A DNA stretch of 53,539 nucleotides from Anaerolineae bacterium. Lineage in GTDB: Bacteria; Chloroflexota; Anaerolineae; Aggregatilineales; Phototrophicaceae. The notes under the pieces are model-generated. The model was not told the DNA's origin. It saw only the letters and a list, made by a program, of their open reading frames with translations, and searched no databases. A program made the translations under genes and the position numbers. The stretch lies in the NCBI GenBank assembly GCA_013360465.1, contig JABWBO010000035.1, positions 1 to 53,539 on the forward strand, in the 5' to 3' direction. Numbering within the stretch: the stretch's first letter is position 1; every line of letters starts with the position of its first letter. Positions 33,313-42,066 of this stretch are shown piece after piece.

Positions 33313-35046
33313 ATGTCTGACAACCGTTATCTGCACCTTGTTCGCCACGATTGCCCACTGTCGCCGGGAACCCATGTCGTCGTCTACTGCCGTGACTCCG
33401 GTGGCGAAGAGCAGGATCGCAGCATCACCCAGCAAATCGAAACGGCACGCGAATACTGCCAGCATCACAACCTCGTACTGGAGCGGACTTATCTGGATGA
33501 GGCGCGGCAATCCTCAAATACGGAGAGGCGCGATCAGCTCAAGGAAATGCTGTTCGATCTGCACCAGCGCTTCCGTACTATCCATGACCGCCACAAGCGC
33601 GAAAAAGCCGTGACGGAAAAGCCCTTTGGTGTCATCTTCTGGAAGTCCAATCGACTCGGACGCGACAGTATCGAAGCCTCGAACATCAAAACCGATCTCC
33701 GCCTGCGGGCAATCACGATTATCGACCTTGTAACGTCTGCCAATACCGGCAATGCGGCGGTGGACGGGTTGATCGAAGCTTTCCAACTATGGAAAGATGA
33801 GCAAGACCTCGACGAAATCTCGCATAACGCGCGCCGAGGGTTAGCAGATTTGGTTGGCACACGCGACAACGACTCCGAATTCCTGAAATACAATCCCGGT
33901 TGGCCGAGTACCGGTGGTTATCTCGGACTTGTCCCCGGCGGCGTCCCCACAGGCTTCAAAGGGGAGCGAATTCAGATAGGTGTCCACGAGCGCAAGAAGG
34001 GGAAGAAAACGGGCGAGGCACACATTGTGCAGCGAATCGTGCCTGATCCCGAAACTTGGGATCGCTGCCGTCTGGCGTGGGAAATGCGTAACAACGGGGC
34101 AAGCTTCGGACAAATCCACAAGGCGACACACCTGTTCAAGAATATCAACGGTTATGACACCTTCTTCTCTAACCTGATTTATGTCGGCGATTTGGAATAC
34201 GGGGGCAAGGTCTACGAGGGATTCGTGCCCGCCCTTATTCCGCGTGACTGGTATGACTCGGAGCAGAAACGGCGTGCGGAACGCAGCGCCAAGCGCAGTG
34301 GCAAGCCGACTGCCGCACAAGATGAGCCGCGCCGTGTCGGGAACGACTATTTGCTCTCCGGCTTGGTGTTCTGCGGAGCGAAGGAAGGTGAAGAACACCC
34401 GATGCACATCGAGAGCATCCCCTCCAAGAAGGGCAAACAGGGCAAGTATGTATTCTTCATCTGCACGACGGCGAAAAATAGCCGGGGAGTGAGTTGCGAG
34501 CGAAAGCGCCTCAGTTTACGCAACCTTGAGCAGACCGTAATTGACACACTCATCGCGCAGGTCCTCACACGGCATCATCTCCGCCCATTGGCGCAAGACC
34601 TTGCCAAGTCGCTGTCAGAGCGCAGTCAGGATGCGGTCACACGCATTGGTGTGATCGAGGGACAGTTATGTGAGGTACGCAAAGCGATTGAAAATGTCCT
34701 CGATGCGATTGAGAAGATGGGCTATGCCACTCATCTCCAGCAGCGCTACGACACGCGCAAACGCGAAGAGGAGGAGCTGCTCGCCGAACTTTCGATCATG
34801 AAGGCGCTGCACGTCAAACCGCAGAAGATCGCGCGTATCACCGATCAGATGTTGGATGGTTGGATTGAACACATGCGAGCGGCGCTGGAAGGTGGAGATC
34901 GAGCGATTGCACGGCGAACGATTCAGCAGTTCGTGGCGAAGATTGTGATAAAAAACGGAGCGGGAACGCTGTACTACACGTTCCCGTTCACGGATGAGCT
35001 GTATATGTCTAGTTTTGGAAACTTGGACCTGAGGGAAGAATTGTAA
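33313..35046 (+). CDS. Large serine recombinase (integrase) of the element
   Basis: The product has 577 residues from the ATG at 33313 (GGAAAG upstream); a TTG six codons earlier is possible. The N-terminal resolvase domain shows VVVYCRDSGGEEQ with the nucleophilic Ser29, and KSNRLGRDS with active-site arginines. A recombinase domain, a zinc-ribbon region (VFCG, later ICTT and VSCERKR), a coiled coil and IQQFVAKIVIKNG follow. The protein ends soon after YYTFP and DLR at LREEL. Large serine integrases carry out site-specific integration and, with a directionality factor, excision. It lies at the element's right edge, transcribed outward, the normal position. Its end coincides with the candidate att core. 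Confidence 0.9.
   Translation: MSDNRYLHLVRHDCPLSPGTHVVVYCRDSGGEEQDRSITQQIETAREYCQHHNLVLERTYLDEARQSSNTERRDQLKEMLFDLHQRFRTIHDRHKREKAVTEKPFGVIFWKSNRLGRDSIEASNIKTDLRLRAITIIDLVTSANTGNAAVDGLIEAFQLWKDEQDLDEISHNARRGLADLVGTRDNDSEFLKYNPGWPSTGGYLGLVPGGVPTGFKGERIQIGVHERKKGKKTGEAHIVQRIVPDPETWDRCRLAWEMRNNGASFGQIHKATHLFKNINGYDTFFSNLIYVGDLEYGGKVYEGFVPALIPRDWYDSEQKRRAERSAKRSGKPTAAQDEPRRVGNDYLLSGLVFCGAKEGEEHPMHIESIPSKKGKQGKYVFFICTTAKNSRGVSCERKRLSLRNLEQTVIDTLIAQVLTRHHLRPLAQDLAKSLSERSQDAVTRIGVIEGQLCEVRKAIENVLDAIEKMGYATHLQQRYDTRKREEEELLAELSIMKALHVKPQKIARITDQMLDGWIEHMRAALEGGDRAIARRTIQQFVAKIVIKNGAGTLYYTFPFTDELYMSSFGNLDLREEL
35024..35035 (+). repeat. Candidate att core, right copy (TGGACCTGAGGG)
   Basis: This is identical to 777-788. 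It lies four codons before the integrase stop, and the stop codon itself (TAA at 35044) would then be supplied by flanking chromosome. Immediately beyond are core glycosyltransferase genes, consistent with a right boundary. The role is inferred. Confidence 0.4.
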
Positions 35047-35121
35047 AGACTCGGCAGAGCAGTGTCAACCCAGAAGTCGCCACTGCGCAAGGCGGGGCGA
35101 TGTCAGGTAGAATCCCTCGTT

Positions 35122-36294
35122 ATGATACATGTCCTGATGCTCAGCCTCGATACCGCTATGGCGACTCACCCTCAGGGGGACTCGCGCAAGCGTCACCTCG
35201 CCTATGCCGAGCGTGCCGGCGGGGTGACTGTCATCGCCTACACCCCGCCGGGAGTGGGTGGTCCGATTCAGGCGTCTGAGTCCCTGCGCATTCTGCCGAC
35301 GAACAGCCGGAGTAAGCTGTTTTTCCCCCTGGACGCCGTTCGCCTGGCGGTTCGGGTTGCCAGCGAGCGCCGGATAGACCTGATCACAACACAGGACCCC
35401 TTTGTGACCGGTTTGACCGGCTGGTGGCTGCGCCGCTGGTTGGACGTGCCGCTCCTGGTGCAGAATCACAGCTATTTCTTCGACAACCGCGCCTGGCTGC
35501 GCGAACGTCCGCTGATCAACACGCTGCTTCAGAGGGCAGGGCGCTTCGTCGTCTCCCAGGCGGACCTGTATCGCACGGTGAATCGCAAGGAACACGACGC
35601 TTACATCGCCCGGGGTGGATCGAGCCAGCGTTCGGTGGCGCTGCCGCTGGGCACTGCGTCGGAAGCCTTTGCGGCGCTGCCCCAGGAGCGCGCCCTCGCT
35701 GACCTGCGCCGGCGGCTCGATCTGAAGCCGTCCGATCAAGTGGTGCTGTGGGTAGGTTATCCCGTGCCGTTCAAGCGCGTGCCGCTTCTGTTCAAGGTGT
35801 TCCGCCGCGTGATCGAACAGCAGCCTGCCGCGCATCTCGTCCTGATCGGCGATATGAGTAAATCGTCGGACGATCTGCGGGCGCTGGCGCGCGATGAAGG
35901 GATCGCCGGCGCAGTCACCCTCTACGGACCCGTGCCGCACGACGAGCTGCCGCTCTACTATGCCCTCGGTGAGGTCTACGTGCATACTTCTTCGTACGAA
36001 GGCGTGCCGCGCGTGCTGTTCGAAGCCTCGGCAGCCGGGTTGGGGATCGTCGCCTTTAACGTCGTTGGCGTCAACGAGATCATCGAAGATGGGGTGAACG
36101 GCTACCTTGCGCCCGATCTGGACATCGATGGTATGGCGGGGCGGATCATCCACCTGCTGCGCAATCCGGCGCTGGCGCAGCAGATGGGGGCGGAAGCGCA
36201 GCGCCGCGCGCTCGAACAGCACAACTTCGACCGCTACGTCGAAGCCTGGGTGGGTGTGATGGAGCGCACCGTCGCGCTGGGGAAGCGCACATGA
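35122..36294 (+). CDS. GT4-family glycosyltransferase (GT-B fold)
   Basis: The product has 390 residues from the ATG at 35122, where the family-typical MIHVLMLSLD begins; the longer frame lacks similarity. The C-terminal domain has the GT4 features VLWVGYPVPFKRVPLL (phosphate-binding K/R), ADVYVHTSSYEG-like EVYVHTSSYEGVPRVLFEA with the E-x7-E pattern, and a nucleotide-sugar pocket. It transfers a sugar from an activated donor to a lipid or glycan acceptor at the cytoplasmic face. It is the first of four overlapping glycosyltransferase genes. The stop overlaps the next start by four bases. Confidence 0.85.
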   Translation: MIHVLMLSLDTAMATHPQGDSRKRHLAYAERAGGVTVIAYTPPGVGGPIQASESLRILPTNSRSKLFFPLDAVRLAVRVASERRIDLITTQDPFVTGLTGWWLRRWLDVPLLVQNHSYFFDNRAWLRERPLINTLLQRAGRFVVSQADLYRTVNRKEHDAYIARGGSSQRSVALPLGTASEAFAALPQERALADLRRRLDLKPSDQVVLWVGYPVPFKRVPLLFKVFRRVIEQQPAAHLVLIGDMSKSSDDLRALARDEGIAGAVTLYGPVPHDELPLYYALGEVYVHTSSYEGVPRVLFEASAAGLGIVAFNVVGVNEIIEDGVNGYLAPDLDIDGMAGRIIHLLRNPALAQQMGAEAQRRALEQHNFDRYVEAWVGVMERTVALGKRT

Positions 36295-37361
36295 CCCATC
36301 TGCTGGTGTTCAATCTCGCCGTCGATGTTGACGATCCCATCCTGGGCTTCGCGACCGACTGGCTGAACCGGCTGGCAGAGCGCTTCTCGACCGTCGATGT
36401 GATCACCATGCGCGCCGGTAGGGTGGATGTTGCCGCCAATGTGCGCGTCTGGTCGGTGGGCAAAGAGAAGGGGTACGGTGAAACACGGCGAGCGCTGATC
36501 TTCTACGCGATGCTGCTGCGTCTCCTGCTGACGCGCCGCTACGCCGCCTGTTTTGCCCACATGATGCCGCTGTTCGCGCTGATGGCTGCGCCGCTGCTGG
36601 CGATCTTCCGCGTGCCGCAGACGCTCTGGTACACGCATCGTCAGGTACACCCTATCCTGCGCTGGGCGACTCGCGTCGTCCGCCGGGTGGTGACGGCTGC
36701 CCCCGACAGCTTCCCGATTCCAACCGGCAAACTGCGTGTCGTCGGGCATGGTATAGACACGGCGGCGTTCGCGCCCGCTTCACCCGCCGAAGGAGAGTCT
36801 CCTGTCATTGTACAGGTGGCGCGACTGATGCCGATCAAACGCCAGTCCAGCCTGATTCAGGCTGTGGCACGTATGACCCAGGTCCGGGCGCACATCATCT
36901 TCGTGGGCGGCGTCCCGCCGGAACAGCCCATCGATTACCAACGTGACCTGGAGCGTCTGGCGGCGGACCTGGGACTTTCGGCGCAGGTGCGCTTCGCCGG
37001 CGACCAGGACAGGGAAGGGGTGATCGCCAACTTGCGCAGCGCGACTGTCGCCGTCAACCTCAGCCCGCCGGGGTTGTTCGACAAGGCGGCGCTGGAGAGC
37101 ATGGCGTGCGCAGTACCGACGCTGGTGAGCAGCCCTGCTTTTCGCCCTCTGCTTGGCGAGTGGGACCCGCTGCTGCGTGTCGAATCGCCGGAGGACGACG
37201 CTGCGCTGGCGGCACGGCTGGATGTGCTGCTGTCGCTGCCCGACGCCGAACGACACCGCATCGGCGAGGAGCTGCGGGCGCACGTGCAGGCGGCGCACGG
37301 GCTGGAAGGCTTGATCGACCGCCTTGTCTCGGTGCTGCTGACGGGGGAGATCAGGGCATGA
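36291..37361 (+). CDS. GT4-family glycosyltransferase
   Basis: The protein has 356 residues with a GT-B C-terminal domain: VQVARLMPIKRQSSLI, then a later VAVNLSPPGLFDKAALESMACAVPTLVSS, in which the usual E-x7-E carries the first acid as Asp. The N-terminal domain is hydrophobic (ALIFYAMLLRLLLTRRYAA, MMPLFALMAAPLLAIF), so it may associate with the membrane. Both ends overlap neighbours by ATGA, indicating coupled translation. Donor and acceptor unknown. Confidence 0.8.
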   Translation: MTHLLVFNLAVDVDDPILGFATDWLNRLAERFSTVDVITMRAGRVDVAANVRVWSVGKEKGYGETRRALIFYAMLLRLLLTRRYAACFAHMMPLFALMAAPLLAIFRVPQTLWYTHRQVHPILRWATRVVRRVVTAAPDSFPIPTGKLRVVGHGIDTAAFAPASPAEGESPVIVQVARLMPIKRQSSLIQAVARMTQVRAHIIFVGGVPPEQPIDYQRDLERLAADLGLSAQVRFAGDQDREGVIANLRSATVAVNLSPPGLFDKAALESMACAVPTLVSSPAFRPLLGEWDPLLRVESPEDDAALAARLDVLLSLPDAERHRIGEELRAHVQAAHGLEGLIDRLVSVLLTGEIRA

Positions 37362-38083
37362 CTGGCGAATTTCCGAAGACGCTGGTGATCATCCCGGCGC
37401 TCAATGAGCAGGACAGCATCGCCCACGTGATCGGCTTGATCCGCGAGTATGCGCCCTGGGCAGATATCGCCGTGATCAATGATGGATCGACCGATGACAC
37501 GGCGAAGATCGCCGCTTCCTGTGGGGCATTTGTGCTGAACCTGCCGCACAACGTCGGTATCGGCGCGGCGGTGCAGACCGGCTTTCTTTACGCCGAACGC
37601 TGCGACTATGAGATTACGGTGCAGAATGACGGAGACGGACAGCACGATCCGCGCGAAATTCCGCTGCTGGTGCGCGAACTGCTGTCCAGCGGAGCCGATC
37701 TGGTCATCGGCTCGCGCTATATCGAGGATCGCGGCTATGTCACGCCGCTGCCCCGTCGGGTGGGCATCGTCCTCCTCGCCAACGTCATCTCCGCCATCAC
37801 CCGCCACAAGTTCACCGACCCGACCAGCGGATTTCGCGCCTCTAACCGCCGGACGATTCGTCTGTGCGCCCGCGCTTACCCACACGACTATCCTGAGCCG
37901 GAAGCCGTCGTGCTGCTGCATCGTGCCGGGCTGAGCCTGCGCGAGATTCCGGTGACGATGAACCCGCGCTACGGCGGCAGGTCTTCGATCACACCATTCA
38001 AGTCCGGGCTTTATATGGTCAAGGTGCTGCTGGCGATTTGTATTGACCTGCTGCGCGCCCCTCTTCGCCCGGACGAGGTGTAG
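37358..38083 (+). CDS. GT2-family glycosyltransferase (dolichyl-phosphate mannose synthase-like)
   Basis: The product has 241 residues from the ATG at 37358, which overlaps the preceding stop. GT-A/GT2 signatures are present: TLVIIPALNEQDSIAHVI, VINDGSTDDT, the DXD-like QNDGDGQHDP, TSGFRASNR, and RYGGRSS. No C-terminal membrane anchor is visible, so it resembles the soluble polyprenyl-phosphate hexose synthase type. It would make a lipid-linked sugar for the neighbouring transferases. Confidence 0.85.
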   Translation: MTGEFPKTLVIIPALNEQDSIAHVIGLIREYAPWADIAVINDGSTDDTAKIAASCGAFVLNLPHNVGIGAAVQTGFLYAERCDYEITVQNDGDGQHDPREIPLLVRELLSSGADLVIGSRYIEDRGYVTPLPRRVGIVLLANVISAITRHKFTDPTSGFRASNRRTIRLCARAYPHDYPEPEAVVLLHRAGLSLREIPVTMNPRYGGRSSITPFKSGLYMVKVLLAICIDLLRAPLRPDEV

Positions 38084-38084
38084 C

Positions 38085-39182
38085 GTGCGGGTGCTGATGA
38101 TCTCCAAGGCGCTGGTGGCGGGCATTTATCAGCGCAAGCTGGAGGGCATCGCAGCGCAGGACGTGGACCTGCTGGCGCTGACTCCGCCGGAGTGGCGCGA
38201 CGAACGCGGTGTCCAGCCTCTCGAACGCGCTTATACCAACGGCTATCGGCTGGAGACGCTGCCGATCTGGCTTAACGGCAGCTACCATCTGCATGTCTAT
38301 CCGACGCTGGCTCGCCAGATGCGCGCCTTTCGCCCGCACATCGTCCACATCGACGAAGAACCCTACAATCTGGCGTCCTGGGCGGCGTTGGCGGCGGCGA
38401 AACGAGTCGGCGCGCAGACGCTCTTTTTCACCTGGCAGAACATCTGTCGCGCATATCCCATCCCGTTCCGTTGGGGCGAACGCTGGATGCTTCGGGAAGT
38501 CCGCCAGGCGATTGCTGGCACAGAGAGCGCGGCACAGGTGCTGCGCGACAAGGGCTACACCGGAGATGTGGCGGTGATCGCCCAGTTCGGCATCGATCCT
38601 GACTTGTTTCGCCCGGCGGAGGCGCGCCCAGATCGCCCCTTCACCGTCGGGTGCGCGGCGCGGTTAGTGCCGGAAAAAGGCGTCGATCTGCTCCTGCGGG
38701 CGGTCGCGCGGATGGACGGCGTGACCGCCGTGCGCATCATCGGCGGCGGACCGCAGCGGCAGGAATTGGAGGCGCTGGCGGGCAGCCTGAGCTTGGGCGC
38801 GCGCGTCACCTTCGTCGAACAGGTCCCATCGATGGCGATGCCAGGGCAGTATCACCAGTTCGACGTGCTGGCGGCCCCGTCGCGGACGACGCCGACCTGG
38901 AAAGAGCAGTTCGGTCCGCGCGCCGGCGTCGAAGCGATGGCGAGCGGCGTGCCCGTCGTCGGTTCAGACAGCGGCGCGATTCCCGGCGTGGTGGGCGAGG
39001 GAGGGCTGATCGTCCCGGAAGGCGATGTCGAGGCGCTGACGGTTGCCTTGTGCCGCCTGCGCGACGACGCAGCGCTGCGAGCGGAGATCGGGCGGCGGGG
39101 GCGGGCGCGCGCCCTGACCCATTACACTCACGAACAGGTGGCGCGCGCTACGGTCGCTGTCTACCAGTCGATGTTAGACTGA
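38085..39182 (+). CDS. GT4-family glycosyltransferase
   Basis: I start at GTG 38085, one base after the preceding stop, where VRVLMISKALVAGIYQ matches the family N-terminus. The 365-residue product has FTVGCAARLVPEKGVDLLLRA (phosphate loop region), EQFGPRAGVEAMASGVPVVG and GAIPGVVGEGGLIVPEGD, which are clear GT4 C-terminal motifs. It is the last gene of the four-gene operon. Confidence 0.85.
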   Translation: MRVLMISKALVAGIYQRKLEGIAAQDVDLLALTPPEWRDERGVQPLERAYTNGYRLETLPIWLNGSYHLHVYPTLARQMRAFRPHIVHIDEEPYNLASWAALAAAKRVGAQTLFFTWQNICRAYPIPFRWGERWMLREVRQAIAGTESAAQVLRDKGYTGDVAVIAQFGIDPDLFRPAEARPDRPFTVGCAARLVPEKGVDLLLRAVARMDGVTAVRIIGGGPQRQELEALAGSLSLGARVTFVEQVPSMAMPGQYHQFDVLAAPSRTTPTWKEQFGPRAGVEAMASGVPVVGSDSGAIPGVVGEGGLIVPEGDVEALTVALCRLRDDAALRAEIGRRGRARALTHYTHEQVARATVAVYQSMLD

Positions 39183-39198
39183 GTTACAAACCCCCTGT

Positions 39199-39226
39199 CG
39201 TCGTCTATAATCCCGTCGTCTATAAT
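39199..39226 (+). promoter_or_regulatory. Duplicated promoter-like 13-mer upstream of the thiolase
   Basis: CGTCGTCTATAAT occurs at 39199-39211 and again at 39214-39226. Each copy ends in a consensus -10 hexamer. They lie about 90-110 bp before the thiolase start, so they may give two transcription starts 15 bp apart. Promoter function is inferred. Confidence 0.45.
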
Positions 39227-39312
39227 TCATGGAAATGCTGTCGAGGCGCGGCTTGCCACGCGCAGCGGTGTTTCGTCAGACGGATTCCGCAGCGAGTTTT
39301 CGAGGGAATGCC

Positions 39313-40470
39313 ATGTCCGAAATTGTCATTGTCGATGCCGTCCGCACCCCGCTTGGCAGACGCGGCGGCTGGCTGAGAGACATTCACCCGGCGCGGTTGG
39401 GTTCGACCGTCGTCTGCGAGGTGCTGGGGCGCGCCAAGGTGAATCCCGATCAGGTCGATCACGTCATCATGGGCTGCGTCAGCCAGGTCTCGGAGCAGAC
39501 CTTCAACCTCGCCCGCAATGTCGTGCTGGACGCCGGCATGAAGATCGAGACCGCCGCCACGACGGTCGATTTTCAGTGCGGCAGCAGCCAGCAGGCGATC
39601 CACCTGGCGGCGGGCATGATCGCCACCGGTCAGGCGGAGATCATCGTGGCGGGTGGCGTCGAGAGCATGACCCGCGTGCCGATGGGCAGCACCCTCACCG
39701 ACTCCCGCTCACCCTTCACCGACCGCGTGATGGACGCCTACAACATGATCCCCCAGGGACTCGCCGCCGATGAGATCGCCGCCAGATGGAAGATCGCTCG
39801 CGAAGTCGTGGACCAGATCGGCTACGACAGTCACATGAAGGCGGCGAAGGCGACCGCCGCCGGAATCTTCAAGCGCGAGATCGTCCCGCTGGAGGGCGCA
39901 GACGACGCCGGGACGCCGATCCTGGTGGAGACTGATCAAGGCATTCGGGCGAACGCCTCGCTGGAGAAAATGGGTTCGCTGCTGCCGGCGTTCAGCCCCG
40001 ACGGCGTGACTACCGCCGGGAACAGCAGCCAGATCACCGACGGCGCGGCGGCGGTGGTGCTGATGACCGCCGAGAAGGCGCGCCAGCTGGGCGTGAAGCC
40101 GCGCGCCCGGCTGGTGAGCATGGTCACGGTCGGCAGTGACCCGCATCTCATGCTCACCGGACCGATCAGCGCCACCCGCGAGGCGCTCAAACGGGCGGGG
40201 ATGACCCTGGATCAGATCGACCTGTTCGAGGTCAACGAAGCCTTCGCCTCGGTGATCGCCATGTGGCACCGCGAGATCGAAGCGCCAATCGACCGGATCA
40301 ATGTACACGGCGGGGCGATTGCTCTGGGGCATCCATTGGGGGGCAGCGGGGCGCGCCTGATGACGACGCTGCTCAACGCGCTGGAGACGAAAGACAAGCG
40401 TTTCGGCTTGCAGACCATGTGCTGCGGCGGCGGCATGGGCACGGGCACGATTGTCGAGCGGCTGAGCTGA
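39313..40470 (+). CDS. Acetyl-CoA acetyltransferase-type thiolase
   Basis: The product is 385 residues from the ATG at 39313 (GAGGGAA upstream). Thiolase catalytic features are complete: acyl-accepting Cys in VDFQCGSSQQAIHLAAG (about 88-104), HGGAIALGHPLGGSGAR with the catalytic His near 345, and CCGGGMGTGTIVE with the second Cys near the C-terminus. Also visible are GGVESMTRVPMG and VNEAFASV. It condenses or cleaves acyl-CoA and is cytoplasmic. It stands alone, so biosynthetic versus degradative direction cannot be told. Confidence 0.93.
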   Translation: MSEIVIVDAVRTPLGRRGGWLRDIHPARLGSTVVCEVLGRAKVNPDQVDHVIMGCVSQVSEQTFNLARNVVLDAGMKIETAATTVDFQCGSSQQAIHLAAGMIATGQAEIIVAGGVESMTRVPMGSTLTDSRSPFTDRVMDAYNMIPQGLAADEIAARWKIAREVVDQIGYDSHMKAAKATAAGIFKREIVPLEGADDAGTPILVETDQGIRANASLEKMGSLLPAFSPDGVTTAGNSSQITDGAAAVVLMTAEKARQLGVKPRARLVSMVTVGSDPHLMLTGPISATREALKRAGMTLDQIDLFEVNEAFASVIAMWHREIEAPIDRINVHGGAIALGHPLGGSGARLMTTLLNALETKDKRFGLQTMCCGGGMGTGTIVERLS

Positions 40471-40539
40471 AGGCGGTTTTCGCCTGAATGCCGGTCATCG
40501 ACGCGGTTGTGAGCGGAAGAGAGGGTGCCTTACGGAATC

Positions 40540-40668
40540 CTACAGGGTATCTGTGAGTCTCTGTCGCTTATGATAGGCATTGCTGAGTAGCCCGAAGTAA
40601 GCGACAGGAATAGAAATCGTTGCGCACAGCACGAGACGATATGCCATGGCTCGTGACTCAGCGTTCAT
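40540..40668 (-). CDS. Possible 42-aa membrane peptide
   Basis: A short frame runs from the ATG at 40668 to a TAG at 40540. It starts MNAESRAMAYRL and has one hydrophobic segment (VLCATISIPVAYFGLL), then a basic end (YHKRQRLTDTL). It lies 30 bp downstream of the MFS transporter on the same strand, with AAGGCAAGAG before the start. A 10-bp inverted repeat lies inside it, so it may be chance. Confidence 0.35.
   Translation of the reverse strand: MNAESRAMAYRLVLCATISIPVAYFGLLSNAYHKRQRLTDTL
40561..40607. repeat. 10-bp perfect inverted repeat
   Basis: CTGTCGCTTA (40561-40570) and TAAGCGACAG (40598-40607) are separated by 27 bases, between the convergent thiolase and transporter genes. It could be a bidirectional terminator, but there is no T tract. 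A smaller AGGCG/CGCCT hairpin follows the thiolase stop at about 40471. Confidence 0.45.
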
Positions 40669-40698
40669 GGCTCTTGCCTTTTTTGCTTTTCACTCTCC

Positions 40699-41874
40699 TT
40701 ACTTCACCGTGATATAGCGCCTGACCACGAAGATGGCGACGAGGTTTAGCCCGGCGGCGACCAGACAGTTTGCCAGCAGCCCGGAAGCAAATAGCGCCGG
40801 AGCTACCGGGGTCAGCAGCGCCCTCCCCAGTGTCCCGGCAGTCATCAGCACGGTCAGATACAGCGCACGGGCGTCCGGGCTGAGTTCGGTTGCCAGGGGG
40901 ATACTGGCGACCACGCTCAATTCAAAGGTCAGGTAGAAGAAAAACAGCCCGACCAGCGCCAGATTCACGTTAACACCGGTCAGCGGCAGGATGAGGCACG
41001 CCAGGATGTTACTGCTCACGCCGACCAGCACCAGACGGCGCTTGCCAAACCTATCGGCGAAGAAAGTAACGATCCCCTCACCCGCAAGTTCAGACATCCC
41101 GATGACCGCCGCTGCAACTGCCAGTGCTGCCAGTTGAATGCCGAACGAGGCTTCAATCCAGGTGCCGAAGACGACGCTGACGAGTTGATTGGCGGCGCTG
41201 ATGCTGAAGCCCAGGCATAGCCCGGCAAGCGCCATCGGGCTGCTGGTGGCAGCGCGCAGCGCCGGCAGAAACGCCACATGATGGACCGCCGGGGCATCTC
41301 GCTCGACCCGCAGCCAGATCACCACGAAGCTGACTGCGCCGAGAATCGCCAGCGCAAGGAACGGAGCCTGCCAGTTGTAACTGGCAATCAGCCAGGTCAT
41401 CGCCGGTACCCCGAACAAAAATGCGCCCGACCATGCAAGCTCGACAAAGCCCAGGTATAAACCGCGCCGGTGATAGGGCACTCTGTCGCCGATGTACGCC
41501 TGCAGCGCCGGACCAAGCGCCGTTCTGCCAAGCGCGCCCAATAGCAGGGCAGTCGCCAGTCCGGTAAAATCGGGCAAAATGAATACGCTGACCATACCTG
41601 TAACGTACAGCAGCAGACCCAGCAGGATGGTAAATTTGCGTCCCCGCTGTTCGGCAATTCTGCCGATGAACGGCGCGACCAGACCCAGGAGCTGCATCAG
41701 AGTCATGATGCTGACGATGGCGCTGACTTCTACCCGAACTCCGCGCGCGAAGACCGGCAGCAGCGGGTAAATCATACGAGATCCCGTGTCGATGATGGTA
41801 CGTGTCCCGGTCAGCAGGGCGACCACCGGCAGCATGGACCAAACCTTTCGCTTTTCGAGCCAAGACACCATCAT
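40699..41874 (-). CDS. MFS transporter
   Basis: The 391-residue protein has about 12 hydrophobic segments and major-facilitator loop motifs: PFIGRIAEQRGRKFTILLG resembles motif A between helices 2 and 3 (G-x3-D-R-x-G-R-R-K class), with a second copy-like ELAGEGIVTFFADRFGKRRLVL between helices 8 and 9. It is a secondary transporter in the cytoplasmic membrane. Substrate is unknown and no metabolic genes are directly linked. A 13-bp palindrome lies 55 bp upstream. Confidence 0.85.
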   Translation of the reverse strand: MMVSWLEKRKVWSMLPVVALLTGTRTIIDTGSRMIYPLLPVFARGVRVEVSAIVSIMTLMQLLGLVAPFIGRIAEQRGRKFTILLGLLLYVTGMVSVFILPDFTGLATALLLGALGRTALGPALQAYIGDRVPYHRRGLYLGFVELAWSGAFLFGVPAMTWLIASYNWQAPFLALAILGAVSFVVIWLRVERDAPAVHHVAFLPALRAATSSPMALAGLCLGFSISAANQLVSVVFGTWIEASFGIQLAALAVAAAVIGMSELAGEGIVTFFADRFGKRRLVLVGVSSNILACLILPLTGVNVNLALVGLFFFYLTFELSVVASIPLATELSPDARALYLTVLMTAGTLGRALLTPVAPALFASGLLANCLVAAGLNLVAIFVVRRYITVK

Positions 41875-41928
41875 GAGCGCTGTCCTGAATAACAGGAAAT
41901 GGGTAGATCCTTAGTATTTCACAGGGTC

Positions 41929-41941
41929 AGACAGTCTGTCT
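41929..41941. promoter_or_regulatory. Palindrome AGACAG-T-CTGTCT upstream of the transporter
   Basis: This is a perfect 6+6 palindrome around a single T, 55 bp upstream of the MFS start on the minus strand. The position fits an operator. No regulator gene is adjacent, so assignment is tentative. Confidence 0.3.
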
Positions 41942-42066
41942 AGAGCATATTGCGGCCTTTTACGGTTCTCTCTTCTCTCGCCCTGCTCAACACCCTTGAC
42001 CTGTCCCTTTCCCCGTTCACATGGGCGCGAACCAGAGGTTCTTTGGGTTCGGGGTGGACACGCAGC

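Noticed and set aside
34981-35046. tRNA 3' end as the integration target
   Set aside because: No tRNA T-arm or acceptor sequence is present at either candidate boundary.
36935-38125. Long minus-strand frame of 396 residues over the glycosyltransferases
   Set aside because: It lies antisense to clear GT4 and GT2 motifs and has a composition typical of shadow frames in G+C-rich DNA.
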